Positions 44,683 through 52,906 of a DNA stretch of 64,000 nucleotides are shown here, one piece after another. Each line of letters starts with the position of its first letter. The stretch's first letter is position 1. Source of the DNA: VRUE01 sp963844395 (lineage in GTDB: Bacteria > Actinomycetota > Thermoleophilia > Solirubrobacterales > 70-9); NCBI GenBank assembly GCA_963844395.1, contig CAWJNX010000002.1:1409315-1473314 (forward strand), in the 5' to 3' direction. Under the pieces are notes generated by a model, which was given only the letters and a program-made list of their open reading frames with translations, searched no databases and was not told the origin of the DNA. Made by a program: the position numbers and the translations under genes.

Positions 44683-45670
44683 AGCGGATCACCTCCCCGT
44701 CGTCGGCTTCTCGCACCCGTCCCTCGTTGACCAGCAGGTCGGCGTGGCCGATCACCTCCGAGAGGGTGAGGAATGCCTGGGTGACGGCGACGTTGCCCCA
44801 GATCGCCTGGGCGATCTCGTAGCCCGAGCGCGGTTGCTCCTCGATCAGCCCATAGATCTTCTCCTTGCGGCGCTCGTGCTTGGCGAGGCGGTCGTCGATC
44901 AACGCGACATGGTCGACGATCGGCTCGCCGTGGCCGGAGAGGACGATCTCGGCCGGCATCTCCCGCGTCTTGCGCAGCGACTCGATGTAGGTGACGAGGG
45001 CCTGGGTGCGCTCGGCGGAGCCGTCCAGCGGTCGGGTGATCAGCGGGTTGGAGGAGATGTGGGCGATCAGGTGGTCGGCGGCAATCAGGATCCGCCGCTC
45101 CTCGTCCCAGAACACCGTGTCAGAGGGGCTGTGGCCGGGACGGTGCAGCGTCCGCAGGGTGCGGTCGCGGAAGGCGATCTCCTCGCCGCCGGCGAGCGGC
45201 CGCGTCACTTGCGCCCGCGAGCCCCAGCCGCGGAAGCTGCGCGAGACGCTCTGCAGGGCGAAGGCGACCTCGGACGGGATCCCGTTGCGCAGCATCAGCT
45301 CGACCGCGAAATCGTCCTCGCGTTCGGCGTCCTCGCCGAAGTTGGCGAGTCGCTCCGCCGCCAGGTCGAGTGCCGCGACCTCGGCGCCGGAGTGGTCGAC
45401 GATGATCTCGACCAGACCCAGGTGGTCGATGTGCTGGTGGGTGAGAATCACCAGCCCGAGGTCGTCGATCGAGTGGCCGTGGGTCGCCAGCTGGCTCTGC
45501 AACTCGTCGAGCGCCTTGCCGGAATTGGGGCCGGTGTCGATCAGGGTCAGCGGCTCGTCCTCGAGCAGGTAGCAGTTGACCCTGCCGACGGCGAAGGGGG
45601 TGGGGATGCGGAGGCGGTGGATGCCTGCTTCGGCGGCGCGCTCCAGCGCCTCCTCCGGAGAGGTCGTCAC
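44666..45670 (-). CDS. Metallo-beta-lactamase-fold hydrolase
   Basis: A 334-residue protein with the zinc motif LTHQHIDHLG (about residue 79), a later His in RPGHSPSDTVF and Asp in AADHLIAHIS, and a final His in VLSGHGEPIVDH. These are the ligands of a two-metal hydrolase of the glyoxalase II/LACTB2 type. The C-terminal 80 residues (KEKIYGLIEEQPRSGYEIAQAIWGN) form a helical domain with winged-helix features, as in LACTB2-like proteins. Its start overlaps the stop of the phosphomannomutase gene (ATGA). Substrate unknown. Confidence 0.85.
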   Translation of the reverse strand: MTTSPEEALERAAEAGIHRLRIPTPFAVGRVNCYLLEDEPLTLIDTGPNSGKALDELQSQLATHGHSIDDLGLVILTHQHIDHLGLVEIIVDHSGAEVAALDLAAERLANFGEDAEREDDFAVELMLRNGIPSEVAFALQSVSRSFRGWGSRAQVTRPLAGGEEIAFRDRTLRTLHRPGHSPSDTVFWDEERRILIAADHLIAHISSNPLITRPLDGSAERTQALVTYIESLRKTREMPAEIVLSGHGEPIVDHVALIDDRLAKHERRKEKIYGLIEEQPRSGYEIAQAIWGNVAVTQAFLTLSEVIGHADLLVNEGRVREADDGEVIRYETTG

Positions 45671-47049
45671 GCGCGGATCAGTCCCAGGATCTCGTCCCGC
45701 TTCGCTTCCATGTCCTGGCGCGAGACCAGCGACTCGAGGTTGAGGCGCAGCAGCGGCTCGGTGTTGGAGGGGCGGACGTTGAAGTGCCAGTCCGGGTAGT
45801 CGACCGAGATCCCGTCGAGGCGGGCGATCTCGGTGTCGGAGTGGAGCGCCGCGATCTCCTCCATCTTCGCCTCCTGATTAGCGACCTCGGAGTTGATCTC
45901 GCCGGAGATGAAGTAGCGGGAGCGGAACTCGGCCATCAGCTCGGCCAGCGAGCGACCGTTGACCGAGAGCAGCTCGAGGATCAGCAGGGCGGGGATCGTC
46001 CCCGAGTCGGCGCACCAGAAATCGCGGAAGTAATAGTGGCCGGAGACCTCGCCGCCGAAGACCGCTTTCTCCTCGCGCATCCGCATCTTGAAGAAGGCGT
46101 GGCCGACCCGCGAGAGGTCGGAGCGACCGCCCTCGGCGGCGACCAGGTCCGGCACCGCGCGGCTCGAGCGAGGGTCGTAGAGGATCGTCGCGCCGGGAGC
46201 TTTGGCAAGCGCCGCCCGGGCCAAGAGCGCGCAGACGAAGTCACCGTCGCAGAAGCTGCCCTCGCCGTCGATGAAGAAGCAGCGGTCGGCGTCGCCGTCC
46301 CAGGCGATCCCCAGGTCGGCTCCGCTCGACCGTACCCGCTCGATGATCAGCCGCCGGTTCTCCTCCAGTAGCGGGTTCGGCTCGTGGTCTGGGAACTCGC
46401 CGTCGGGTTCGAAGTACATCTCCTCCAGCTCGAGGCCGAGCCGCCACAGGATTGGCCCGACCATCGGTCCCGCCATCCCGTTGCCGCCGTCGACGACGAC
46501 CTTCAGCGGCACGACCTTGGCGGGGTCGATGAAGGAGATGACATGCTCGCGGTACTCGCCCCAGACGTCGACCTCTTCGAAGGAACCACCGCCCGGCGCC
46601 GGTCCGAGTCCGGCTTCGATCTCGCGCTGCACTTCGCCGATCCCGGCGTCGCCAGAAAGAGCCAGCGCCCCCTCGCGGACCAGCTTGACGCCGGTATAGG
46701 CCTTCGGGTTGTGGGAGGCCGTCACCATCGCGCCGCCGTCGAGGCCGCGCGAACCGACCAGGTGGTAGAGCACCTCCGTCCCCACCATGCCCGCGTCGAG
46801 CACGGTGGCGCCCTCGGCGATCAGGCCATCGCGCAGCCGCGCCGCCATCTGCGGCGCGGTCAGCCGCATGTCGCGACCGAGCCCAATCCGCAGCTCGGCC
46901 GGCTGCTTGCCGCGCAGCCGCGCCAACACCCTGGCGAAGGCGCGGCCGAGGGCGAGCGCCGTCGTCTCGTCCATCTCGGACCCGTAGAGGCCGCGGACGT
47001 CGTAGGCCTTGAAGATCCCGGCCGGCGCGAGCACGGGCTGCTCAGCCAA
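45667..47049 (-). CDS. manB: Phosphomannomutase/phosphoglucomutase
   Basis: A 460-residue alpha-D-phosphohexomutase. Key sites: phosphoserine loop TASHNPKAYTG (about residue 111), metal loop DGDADRCFF (about 255), sugar-binding GGEVSGHYYF (about 339), and phosphate-binding RPSNTEPLLRL (about 432). It interconverts mannose/glucose 6- and 1-phosphates, which could feed the sugar-nucleotide genes at 50-52 kb. It overlaps the HIT gene by 8 bp. Confidence 0.92.
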   Translation of the reverse strand: MAEQPVLAPAGIFKAYDVRGLYGSEMDETTALALGRAFARVLARLRGKQPAELRIGLGRDMRLTAPQMAARLRDGLIAEGATVLDAGMVGTEVLYHLVGSRGLDGGAMVTASHNPKAYTGVKLVREGALALSGDAGIGEVQREIEAGLGPAPGGGSFEEVDVWGEYREHVISFIDPAKVVPLKVVVDGGNGMAGPMVGPILWRLGLELEEMYFEPDGEFPDHEPNPLLEENRRLIIERVRSSGADLGIAWDGDADRCFFIDGEGSFCDGDFVCALLARAALAKAPGATILYDPRSSRAVPDLVAAEGGRSDLSRVGHAFFKMRMREEKAVFGGEVSGHYYFRDFWCADSGTIPALLILELLSVNGRSLAELMAEFRSRYFISGEINSEVANQEAKMEEIAALHSDTEIARLDGISVDYPDWHFNVRPSNTEPLLRLNLESLVSRQDMEAKRDEILGLIRA

Positions 47050-47533
47050 AGCTGCCCTTCAGCGCCTCGTAGCTCTGCTCGAGCGTCTGCGGCATCACCT
47101 TGGTGTCGGCGATCACCGGCATGAAGTTGGTGTCGCCGCCCCAGCGGGGCACGACGTGGAGGTGGATGTGGTGCTCGAACCCGGCCCCGGCGACCCGGCC
47201 TTGGTTGAAGCCGACGTTGAAGCCGTGCGGTTCGTAGACCTCCTCCAGGCGGCTCATCGCCCCCTGCGCCAGCGCCATCATCTCGACCACGGTCTCGGCG
47301 GGCAGATCCTGGATGCGGCCGAGGTGCTCGAAGGGTGCCACCATCAGGTGCCCGTTGGTATAGGGGAAGATGTTGAGGATCACGAAGCAGCGCTCGCCGC
47401 GGTGGACGATCAGGCTCGCCTCGTCATCCCCCGCCGCCGGCTTGGCGCAGAAGATGCAGTCCTCCTCGATGTCCTTTGACGCGTCCTTCACGTAGGCGAG
47501 GCGCCAGGGCGCCCAGATGCGAAAGTTGGCCAC
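47042..47533 (-). CDS. HIT-family nucleotide phosphorylase/hydrolase, Ap4A-like
   Basis: A 163-residue HIT protein starting at GTG 47533. It has WAPWRLAYV, the zinc pair CIFC near residue 27, and the HIT triad HHIHLHVVPRW (about residue 121). The N-terminal WAPWR and the region around the triad match the Ap4A-phosphorylase-like subgroup seen in Actinobacteria. It splits dinucleoside polyphosphates. The longer frame to 47650 runs into the corA gene and is not coding. Confidence 0.88.
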   Translation of the reverse strand: MANFRIWAPWRLAYVKDASKDIEEDCIFCAKPAAGDDEASLIVHRGERCFVILNIFPYTNGHLMVAPFEHLGRIQDLPAETVVEMMALAQGAMSRLEEVYEPHGFNVGFNQGRVAGAGFEHHIHLHVVPRWGGDTNFMPVIADTKVMPQTLEQSYEALKGSFG

Positions 47534-47561
47534 TCGCGGCAGGCTATAAGCCGCGGCGCGC

Positions 47562-48563
47562 TCAGAGCCAGCCGCGGTTGCGGAAGTAGCCGACCATCGC
47601 GACCAGGATCGCCACCATCCCACCGAGCAGGATCCAGAACGCGGTCGCATCGCCCTCGCCGGGCACGTGCACGTTGGCTCCCCAGAGACTGGCGATCAAA
47701 GTGAGCGGTAGAACAATGACGCTGATCGAGGTGAGGACGCGGAGGATGTCGTTGACGTGGTGCGAGATCACCGACTCGTTGGTCTCGGCGAGCGCCTCGA
47801 CCACCTCCTTGTAGTTCTCGAGCATGTCCCAGATCCGCTCGTGGGCGTCGACGATGTCGTCGAAGTAGATCTCGAGGTCGAGGTCGGTCGCCAAGTAGCG
47901 CTGCTTGACCCGCTCCAGGTCGCGCAGGACCGGTCGCTGCGGGCGGATCACCTTGCGGAAGTTGATGATCTCCTGCTTGGCGTTGGAGATGTCGCGCACG
48001 ACCTCGTCGGAGCGCCCCTCGAAGATGTCGTCCTCGAGCGCGTCGAGCTTATTGCCGATCTTGCGCAGCATCGGGAAGCAGTAGTCGAAGCTGTCGTCGA
48101 CGAGACGGTAGAGCAGATAGCCCGAGCCGCGCGAGAAGAGCTGTTCGCGCAGCTCCTCTTTGGCGCGGCAGCGCTCGAACAGGTACTCGACCGGCTGCAG
48201 CGGCTGGTTGGGGATCGTCACGACGTAGCCGGGGCCGACGAAGAGGTCGAGCTCGCCGGCGCCGAGCCGCCCGACCGCGGGGTCGAAGACCGGGAAGTGG
48301 AGGACGATGAAGAGGTAATCGTCGTAGACATCGATCTTCGGCCGCTGGTTGCGCGAGAGGACGTCCTCGAGATCGAGCGCGTGGAAGGCGAAGTTCTCTT
48401 CCAGCCACTCGCGCTCCATCGCGCCCGGGCGCTCGATGTTGACCCAGCGCAGGCCGGACGAGTCGATCTGCTCGACGCGGGGCGCCTGCGGCTCAGCCTG
48501 CGCCGCGACGAGCGCGTCGCGGCGGGCGGCCCGTCGCAGCCGTGGTTTCGGAAGGTTCGGCAT
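47562..48563 (-). CDS. corA: CorA-family divalent-cation transporter
   Basis: A 333-residue membrane channel for Mg2+ or Co2+. A long cytoplasmic N-terminal region (about 1-265) has PKIDVYDDYLFIVLHFPVF and helical stalk sequence, followed by two C-terminal membrane helices. The signature GMN at the end of TM1 reads WGAN here (LIASLWGANVHVPGE), a variation that keeps Gly and Asn but not Met. It is the first gene of the minus-strand run and divergent from the SAM riboswitch. Confidence 0.88.
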   Translation of the reverse strand: MPNLPKPRLRRAARRDALVAAQAEPQAPRVEQIDSSGLRWVNIERPGAMEREWLEENFAFHALDLEDVLSRNQRPKIDVYDDYLFIVLHFPVFDPAVGRLGAGELDLFVGPGYVVTIPNQPLQPVEYLFERCRAKEELREQLFSRGSGYLLYRLVDDSFDYCFPMLRKIGNKLDALEDDIFEGRSDEVVRDISNAKQEIINFRKVIRPQRPVLRDLERVKQRYLATDLDLEIYFDDIVDAHERIWDMLENYKEVVEALAETNESVISHHVNDILRVLTSISVIVLPLTLIASLWGANVHVPGEGDATAFWILLGGMVAILVAMVGYFRNRGWL

Positions 48564-48680
48564 CGTTCTGACTCATCGGCTCGTCGGGCATCGCGCTCTA
48601 GGTTAGACGCCGCGCGGGTCGCGGACTGCACGGTGGACTGCACGTCCGCGCCCTTGGTAAGGTTCCTCCAACATAAGCGC

Positions 48681-48791
48681 CACATCTAGAGGGGTGGAGG
48701 GACTGGCCCAACGAAGCCCCGGCAACCACCTCGGACCATCGGTTCGAGGAGAGGTGCCAAGTCCAGCAGGTCACGCGACCTGGAAGATGTG
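48681..48791 (+). promoter_or_regulatory. SAM-I (S-box) riboswitch aptamer
   Basis: The P1 stem is CACATCT (48681-48687) with AGATGTG (48785-48791). The core has the classic motifs: GAGGGACTGGCCC, GAAGCCCCGGCAACC, GGTGCCAAGTCCAGCAGG. P2, P3 and P4 can be drawn. It is on the plus strand 74 bp before thrC. In this class SAM binding favours termination. Confidence 0.95.
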
Positions 48792-48808
48792 GGGGATGTC
48801 CGATCGGA

Positions 48809-48837
48809 CCTCGCCCCACACAAGGCGAGGTTTTTTT
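48809..48837 (+). terminator. Riboswitch-controlled intrinsic terminator
   Basis: CCTCGCC (48809-48815) pairs with GGCGAGG (48824-48830), followed by seven T (48831-48837). An alternative antiterminator forms between TGTGGGG (48788-48794, overlapping the P1 3' strand) and CCCCACA (48814-48820, overlapping the terminator), so the two states are mutually exclusive. High SAM should stop transcription before thrC. Confidence 0.93.
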
Positions 48838-48864
48838 GCGAGTCGAGGCGAAAAGGAAGATCGG

Positions 48865-50100
48865 ATGTCAATCGAGAACTTGAAGTGCAAGGAGTGCGGG
48901 ACGGCCTACGAGCTGGACGCGCGCTTCGCCTGTGAGAACTGCTTCGGTCCGCTCGAGGTGGCTTACGACCACTCTTCGCTGGACGCGGCCGAGGCGAAGC
49001 GCCGCATCCAGGCTGGGTCGCAGGGAATCTGGCGCTACGCCGACTTCCTGCCCTTCGTCGGAAGGCCGGGCGACCCACTCGAGCCCGGCCTGACGCCGCT
49101 GCTGCGCGCCGAGCGACTCGCCGAGCGACTCGGCCTCGATGCCGATCTCTGGATCAAGAACGACGCGGCAAATCCGACCCACTCATTTAAGGACCGAGTG
49201 GTCGCGGTGGCGGTCGCCAAGGCGCAGGAGCTGGGCTTCAAGACGGTCGCTTGTGCTTCGACCGGCAACCTCGCCAACGCCGTCGCCGCCCATGCGGCTG
49301 CCGCCGGGCTGGAGTCCTACGTCTTCGTCCCCGCCAACCTCGAGGAGCAGAAGCTGCTCGCCACCGGCGTCTACGGCACCAACCTGGTCGGCGTCCGCGG
49401 CAACTACGACGACGTCAACCGCCTCTGCACGCAGCTTGCCGAAACGCGTCCTTGGGCCTTCGTCAACGTCAACCTGCGGCCCTACTACGCGGAGGGCTCG
49501 AAGACGCTCGCCTACGAGACCGCCGAGCAGCTCGGCTGGGAGTTGCCCGACCGGGTCGTCTGCCCGATCGCCTCCGGCTCGCTGTTCACCAAGCTTGGCG
49601 GCGGCTTTCAGGAGTGGCTCGACCTCGGCCTGGTCGAAGGGACCCAGCCGGTCTTCAACGGCGCCCAGCCGCAGGGCTGCAGCCCGGTCGCGACCGCCTT
49701 CGCCGAAGGCTGGGATGTCTGCAAGCCGCAACGGCCGGAGACGATCGCCAAAAGCCTCGCGATCGGCGACCCGGCCGATGGCCCGTATGCCGTCGAGCAG
49801 GCGCGCAGGACCGGCGGTGGTATCGACATGGTCGGCGACGAGGAGATCCGCGACGGGATCCGGTTGCTCGCCGAGACGACCGGGATCTTCACCGAGACGG
49901 CGGGCGGGGTGACGATCAGCGTGCTGGCGAAGCTCGCCAATCGAGGCGACATCGCGCCCGGCGAGCGGGTCGTCGTCTACATCACCGGCGAGGGTCTGAA
50001 GACGCTCGACGCCACCCGCGATAGGTTCCAGATGCACGAGATCGACCCCGATCTCGACAGCTTCGAGTCCGAGTTCGAGCAGCAGGAGGTAGCCGTCTGA
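48865..50100 (+). CDS. thrC: Threonine synthase-family PLP enzyme with zinc ribbon
   Basis: Fold-type II PLP enzyme, 411 residues, normally converting O-phosphohomoserine to threonine. The N-terminal zinc ribbon has C8, C11, C23 and C26 (LKCKECG, FACENC). The PLP lysine is K109 in THSFKDRV, with CASTGNLANA and the phosphate-binding IASGSLFTKLGGG later. Start ATG 48865 has AAAAGGAAG upstream. It is directly under a SAM riboswitch and its stop overlaps the MoaD-like start (TGATG). Regulation by SAM and this partner raise the possibility of a role in sulfur assimilation to homocysteine rather than (or besides) threonine. Confidence 0.88.
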   Translation: MSIENLKCKECGTAYELDARFACENCFGPLEVAYDHSSLDAAEAKRRIQAGSQGIWRYADFLPFVGRPGDPLEPGLTPLLRAERLAERLGLDADLWIKNDAANPTHSFKDRVVAVAVAKAQELGFKTVACASTGNLANAVAAHAAAAGLESYVFVPANLEEQKLLATGVYGTNLVGVRGNYDDVNRLCTQLAETRPWAFVNVNLRPYYAEGSKTLAYETAEQLGWELPDRVVCPIASGSLFTKLGGGFQEWLDLGLVEGTQPVFNGAQPQGCSPVATAFAEGWDVCKPQRPETIAKSLAIGDPADGPYAVEQARRTGGGIDMVGDEEIRDGIRLLAETTGIFTETAGGVTISVLAKLANRGDIAPGERVVVYITGEGLKTLDATRDRFQMHEIDPDLDSFESEFEQQEVAV

Positions 50101-50375
50101 TGGCAATCACGGTGAAGATCCCGACCCAGCTCCGCGCCGCGACCGGGGGGGAGGCCGAGGTCGAGGCCTCGGGCTCGACCGTGGGCGAGGTGCTCGACTC
50201 GGTCTTCGACGCGCACGGCGACCTGCGCGAGCGGATCACCCAGGACGGCGACCTGCGCCGCTTCGTCAACGTTTACGTCAGCGGCGAGGACATCCGCTTT
50301 CAGGACGGGCTTCAAACGAAGATCGACGAGGGCGACGAGGTAACGATTTTGCCGGCGGTCGCCGGCGGCTCCTGA
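50100..50375 (+). CDS. MoaD/ThiS-family sulfur-carrier-like protein ending Gly-Gly-Ser
   Basis: A 91-residue ubiquitin-fold protein: VKIPTQLRAATGGEAEVEASG, VGEVLDSVFDAHGDLRERI, FVNVYVSGEDIRFQDGLQT and EVTILPAVAGGS. Carriers of this family are activated as a C-terminal Gly-Gly thiocarboxylate. Here one extra Ser follows the GG, so a protease would have to trim it first, as known for HcyS of Wolinella (extra Ala) and QbsE. Its start overlaps the thrC stop by one base, so translation is coupled. The Mycobacterium analogue CysO works with CysM, another fold-type II PLP enzyme. Confidence 0.85.
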   Translation: MAITVKIPTQLRAATGGEAEVEASGSTVGEVLDSVFDAHGDLRERITQDGDLRRFVNVYVSGEDIRFQDGLQTKIDEGDEVTILPAVAGGS

Positions 50376-51103
50376 AACCTCCCGTCGTCATTCTCTGTGG
50401 CGGTCGTGGCACGCGGCTGCGAGAGCGCACCGAGTCCGTGCCGAAGGCGCTGGTTGAGATTGGGGGCCGGCCGATCCTCTGGCACGTGATCGGGATCTAC
50501 GCCGCACAGGGGTTCGAGCGCTTCCTGCTCGCGACCGGCTATCTCGGCGAGGCGGTCGAGGAGTTCGTGGCCGCCGAAGCTTGGCCGGGGGGTGTCGAGG
50601 TCGAGTGCGTCGACACGGGGCTCGACACCCCGACCGGCGGCCGCATCGCGCGGCTTGCCGATCGCCTCGACCGGGAGACCTTTTGTGCGACTTACGCCGA
50701 TGGGGTCGCCGACGTCAACCTCAGTGCCCTGCTCTCCTTTCATCGCGGGCACGATGCCCTGGCGACGATGACCGTGGTGCGGCCCGACTTGCAGTGGGGC
50801 GTCGCCGCGGTGGGCGAGGACGGTTGCGTCGAAGGCTTCGTCGAGAAGCCACGCAGCGAGCACTGGATCAACGGCGGCTTCTTCTGCTTCGAGCCCGGCG
50901 CTTTCGACTACATCGAGGAGGAGAGTGTGCTCGAGCGTGAGCCGCTGGCGCGCCTCACCGCAGATGGCCAGCTCCGCGCCCACCGGCACGGGGGCTTCTG
51001 GGACTGCATGGACACCTACAAGGACGCGGTCGTCCTCAACGACCTCTGGTCCGGTGGCGAGGCGCCATGGACCGTCTGGGGCGAGACCGGGGCGCCTCGA
51101 TGA
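50372..51103 (+). CDS. Nucleotidyltransferase, glucose-1-phosphate cytidylyltransferase-like
   Basis: A 243-residue sugar nucleotidyltransferase like RfbF. The N-terminal VVILCGGRGTRLRERTESVPKALVEIGG (in pieces) has the nucleotide-binding GGRGTRLR, then ILWHVIGIYAAQGFERFLL, YADGVADVNL, INGGFFCFEPGAFDYIE and HRHGGFWDCMDTYKD. Only a CTG start (50372) is available in front of the signature, overlapping the MoaD stop as CTGA; the first GTG (50438) would remove the binding loop. Either CTG is used or an ATG/GTG was lost by a sequence error. Confidence 0.82.
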   Translation: MKPPVVILCGGRGTRLRERTESVPKALVEIGGRPILWHVIGIYAAQGFERFLLATGYLGEAVEEFVAAEAWPGGVEVECVDTGLDTPTGGRIARLADRLDRETFCATYADGVADVNLSALLSFHRGHDALATMTVVRPDLQWGVAAVGEDGCVEGFVEKPRSEHWINGGFFCFEPGAFDYIEEESVLEREPLARLTADGQLRAHRHGGFWDCMDTYKDAVVLNDLWSGGEAPWTVWGETGAPR

Positions 51104-52104
51104 GTCGCGCACTGGTTACCGGCGGTCACGGCTTCGCCGGGTCGCATCTAGCCAAGGCGCTGCTCGATCGTGGCGATGACGTGCGCGTGCTCGACCGGCC
51201 GGCTCCCCGCCAGGCCGACATCGGCGGCGAGCGGCTCTCCGGGCTCGACCTCCTGGGGATCGGCGGCGACGTCGAGCTCGCCGAGGGCGACCTGCGCGAC
51301 CTCGCCGCCGTCGAGGCGGCGGTCGCCGGCTGCGACTCGGTCTTCCATCTCGCCGCCCAGACGATCGTCGGTGTCGCCCGCAAATCACCGCTCGAAACCC
51401 TGGAGGTCAACGTCCGGGGCGCCTGGCATGTCTTCGAGGCGTGCCGTGTCCAGGATGTGGAGCGGGTCGTCTTTGCCTCCTCCGACAAGGCCTACGGGGC
51501 CAGCCCAGAGCTGCCATACCGCGAGGACTTTCCGCTGCGCGCCGCCTATCCCTATGACGCCAGCAAGGCGGCTGCGGACATCGTCGCGCGCAGCTACGCC
51601 AACGCCTACGGGCTGCCGATCGCTGTAACCCGCTTCGCCAACATTTACGGCGGTGGCGATCTCAACTTCTCGCGTCTGATCCCGGAGACGGTCGTTGCCG
51701 TCCTCGACGGCCGCGCGCCGCAGATCCGCTCCGACGGCAGCCCCGAGCGCGACTTCCTCCACGTCGACGACGCCGTAACTGCCTACCTGGCGATCGCCGC
51801 GGCGCTCGACGGCGACGGTGCGGCGGGGGAGGCCTTCAACGCCGGTGGTGAGCGGCCGCACTCGGTGCGCGAGGTGGTCGAGCTGATCGCGGCGGCCGCG
51901 GGCACCGGGGTCAAGCCTGAGTACCTCGGGGCCGGGACCCCGGACGGCGAGATCGACCGCCAGTTCGTCGACTCGACCAAGCTGCGTGAGCTGACCGGTT
52001 GGCGTCCACAAGTCGATCTGGCAGAGGGGTTGCGTAAGACGCTCGAGTGGTACCGCGAGCACACTGAGGCTCGTCCGGGCGCCGAGGCCGCGCAGCTAGG
52101 CTGA
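51100..52104 (+). CDS. NAD-dependent sugar-nucleotide epimerase/dehydratase (extended SDR)
   Basis: A 334-residue extended SDR starting at ATG 51100 in an ATGA overlap. NAD-binding TGGHGFAGSHL, catalytic YPYDASKAAAD (Tyr/Lys) and SSDKAYG are present, together with LNFSRLIPETV and IRSDGSPERDFLHVDDAV. These blocks are close to those of CDP-glucose 4,6-dehydratases, which fits the preceding cytidylyltransferase-like gene. Together they would make a CDP-4-keto-6-deoxy sugar for surface polysaccharide. Confidence 0.85.
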   Translation: MSRALVTGGHGFAGSHLAKALLDRGDDVRVLDRPAPRQADIGGERLSGLDLLGIGGDVELAEGDLRDLAAVEAAVAGCDSVFHLAAQTIVGVARKSPLETLEVNVRGAWHVFEACRVQDVERVVFASSDKAYGASPELPYREDFPLRAAYPYDASKAAADIVARSYANAYGLPIAVTRFANIYGGGDLNFSRLIPETVVAVLDGRAPQIRSDGSPERDFLHVDDAVTAYLAIAAALDGDGAAGEAFNAGGERPHSVREVVELIAAAAGTGVKPEYLGAGTPDGEIDRQFVDSTKLRELTGWRPQVDLAEGLRKTLEWYREHTEARPGAEAAQLG

Positions 52105-52111
52105 CGTCCTC

Positions 52112-52906
52112 ATGTGCGGGCGCTTCACGGTCACTGCCAAGGACACGAAGACGATCGCCGACCGCTTCCAGGTCGAGCTCGAAAAGTCGCTGGAGCGGAA
52201 CTCCTCTGGCGAGGCGCCGGCGCCGACCGCGGAGCGGGTGAAAAAAGCCAAATCGGCGCTGGAGCGCTTCAACGTGGCGCCGACCCAGGAGGTCCTGACT
52301 ATTCGCTCCTCGCCCGATCCCGAGGAGGCAGCGGCGGGGGAGCGGGAGGCGCGGCTGATGCGCTGGGGCCTGGTGCCACGCTGGGCGAAGGATCTCAAGG
52401 TCGGCTACCGGATGATCAACGCCAAAGCCGAGAACCTCACCTCGAGCCGGGCCTACGCGCCGCTGGTCGGCAAGTTCCGCCACCGCTGCCTGATCGTCGC
52501 CGACGGCTTCTACGAGTGGATGGTGGCCGAGGACCCGAAGCAACCGCGCCAGCCCTGGCGCTTCACCGTCGACGGCGGCGAGCCGTTCGCCTTCGCCGGG
52601 ATTTGCACCCGCAAGGAGTGGGACGACGAGGAGGACCGCGGCTTCGAGGACGGCTGGCTCTACAGCTGCACGATCGTCACCACTACGCCGAACGAGGTGG
52701 TCGCCAAGGTCCACGACCGGATGCCAGCGATCCTGCCGAGCGCCGAGGCCGAGGCCGCCTGGCTGCGCCCCGACCTCGAGGTCGAGGACGCGATCGCGAT
52801 GTGCGCGCCGCTGCCGGCGGGGCGGATGGACGGCGCCCCCGCCAACCCGAAGCTGAACAAGGTCGGCAAAGGGATCGAGGGCCCGGAGCTGCTGGTCGCG
52901 CCCTAG
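52112..52906 (+). CDS. SRAP-family abasic-site-processing protein (HMCES/YedK-like)
   Basis: A 264-residue SOS-associated protein that forms a thiazolidine crosslink to abasic sites in single-stranded DNA. The catalytic Cys2 follows the initiator (MCGRF). N in MINAKAENL, Glu in ADGFYEWM and His in VHDRMPAIL complete the active site. There is an insertion of about 40 residues (about residues 25-55) rich in Glu/Lys. Start ATG 52112, 7 bp after the SDR stop. Its TAG is shared with the opposite gene in CTAG. Confidence 0.92.
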   Translation: MCGRFTVTAKDTKTIADRFQVELEKSLERNSSGEAPAPTAERVKKAKSALERFNVAPTQEVLTIRSSPDPEEAAAGEREARLMRWGLVPRWAKDLKVGYRMINAKAENLTSSRAYAPLVGKFRHRCLIVADGFYEWMVAEDPKQPRQPWRFTVDGGEPFAFAGICTRKEWDDEEDRGFEDGWLYSCTIVTTTPNEVVAKVHDRMPAILPSAEAEAAWLRPDLEVEDAIAMCAPLPAGRMDGAPANPKLNKVGKGIEGPELLVAP

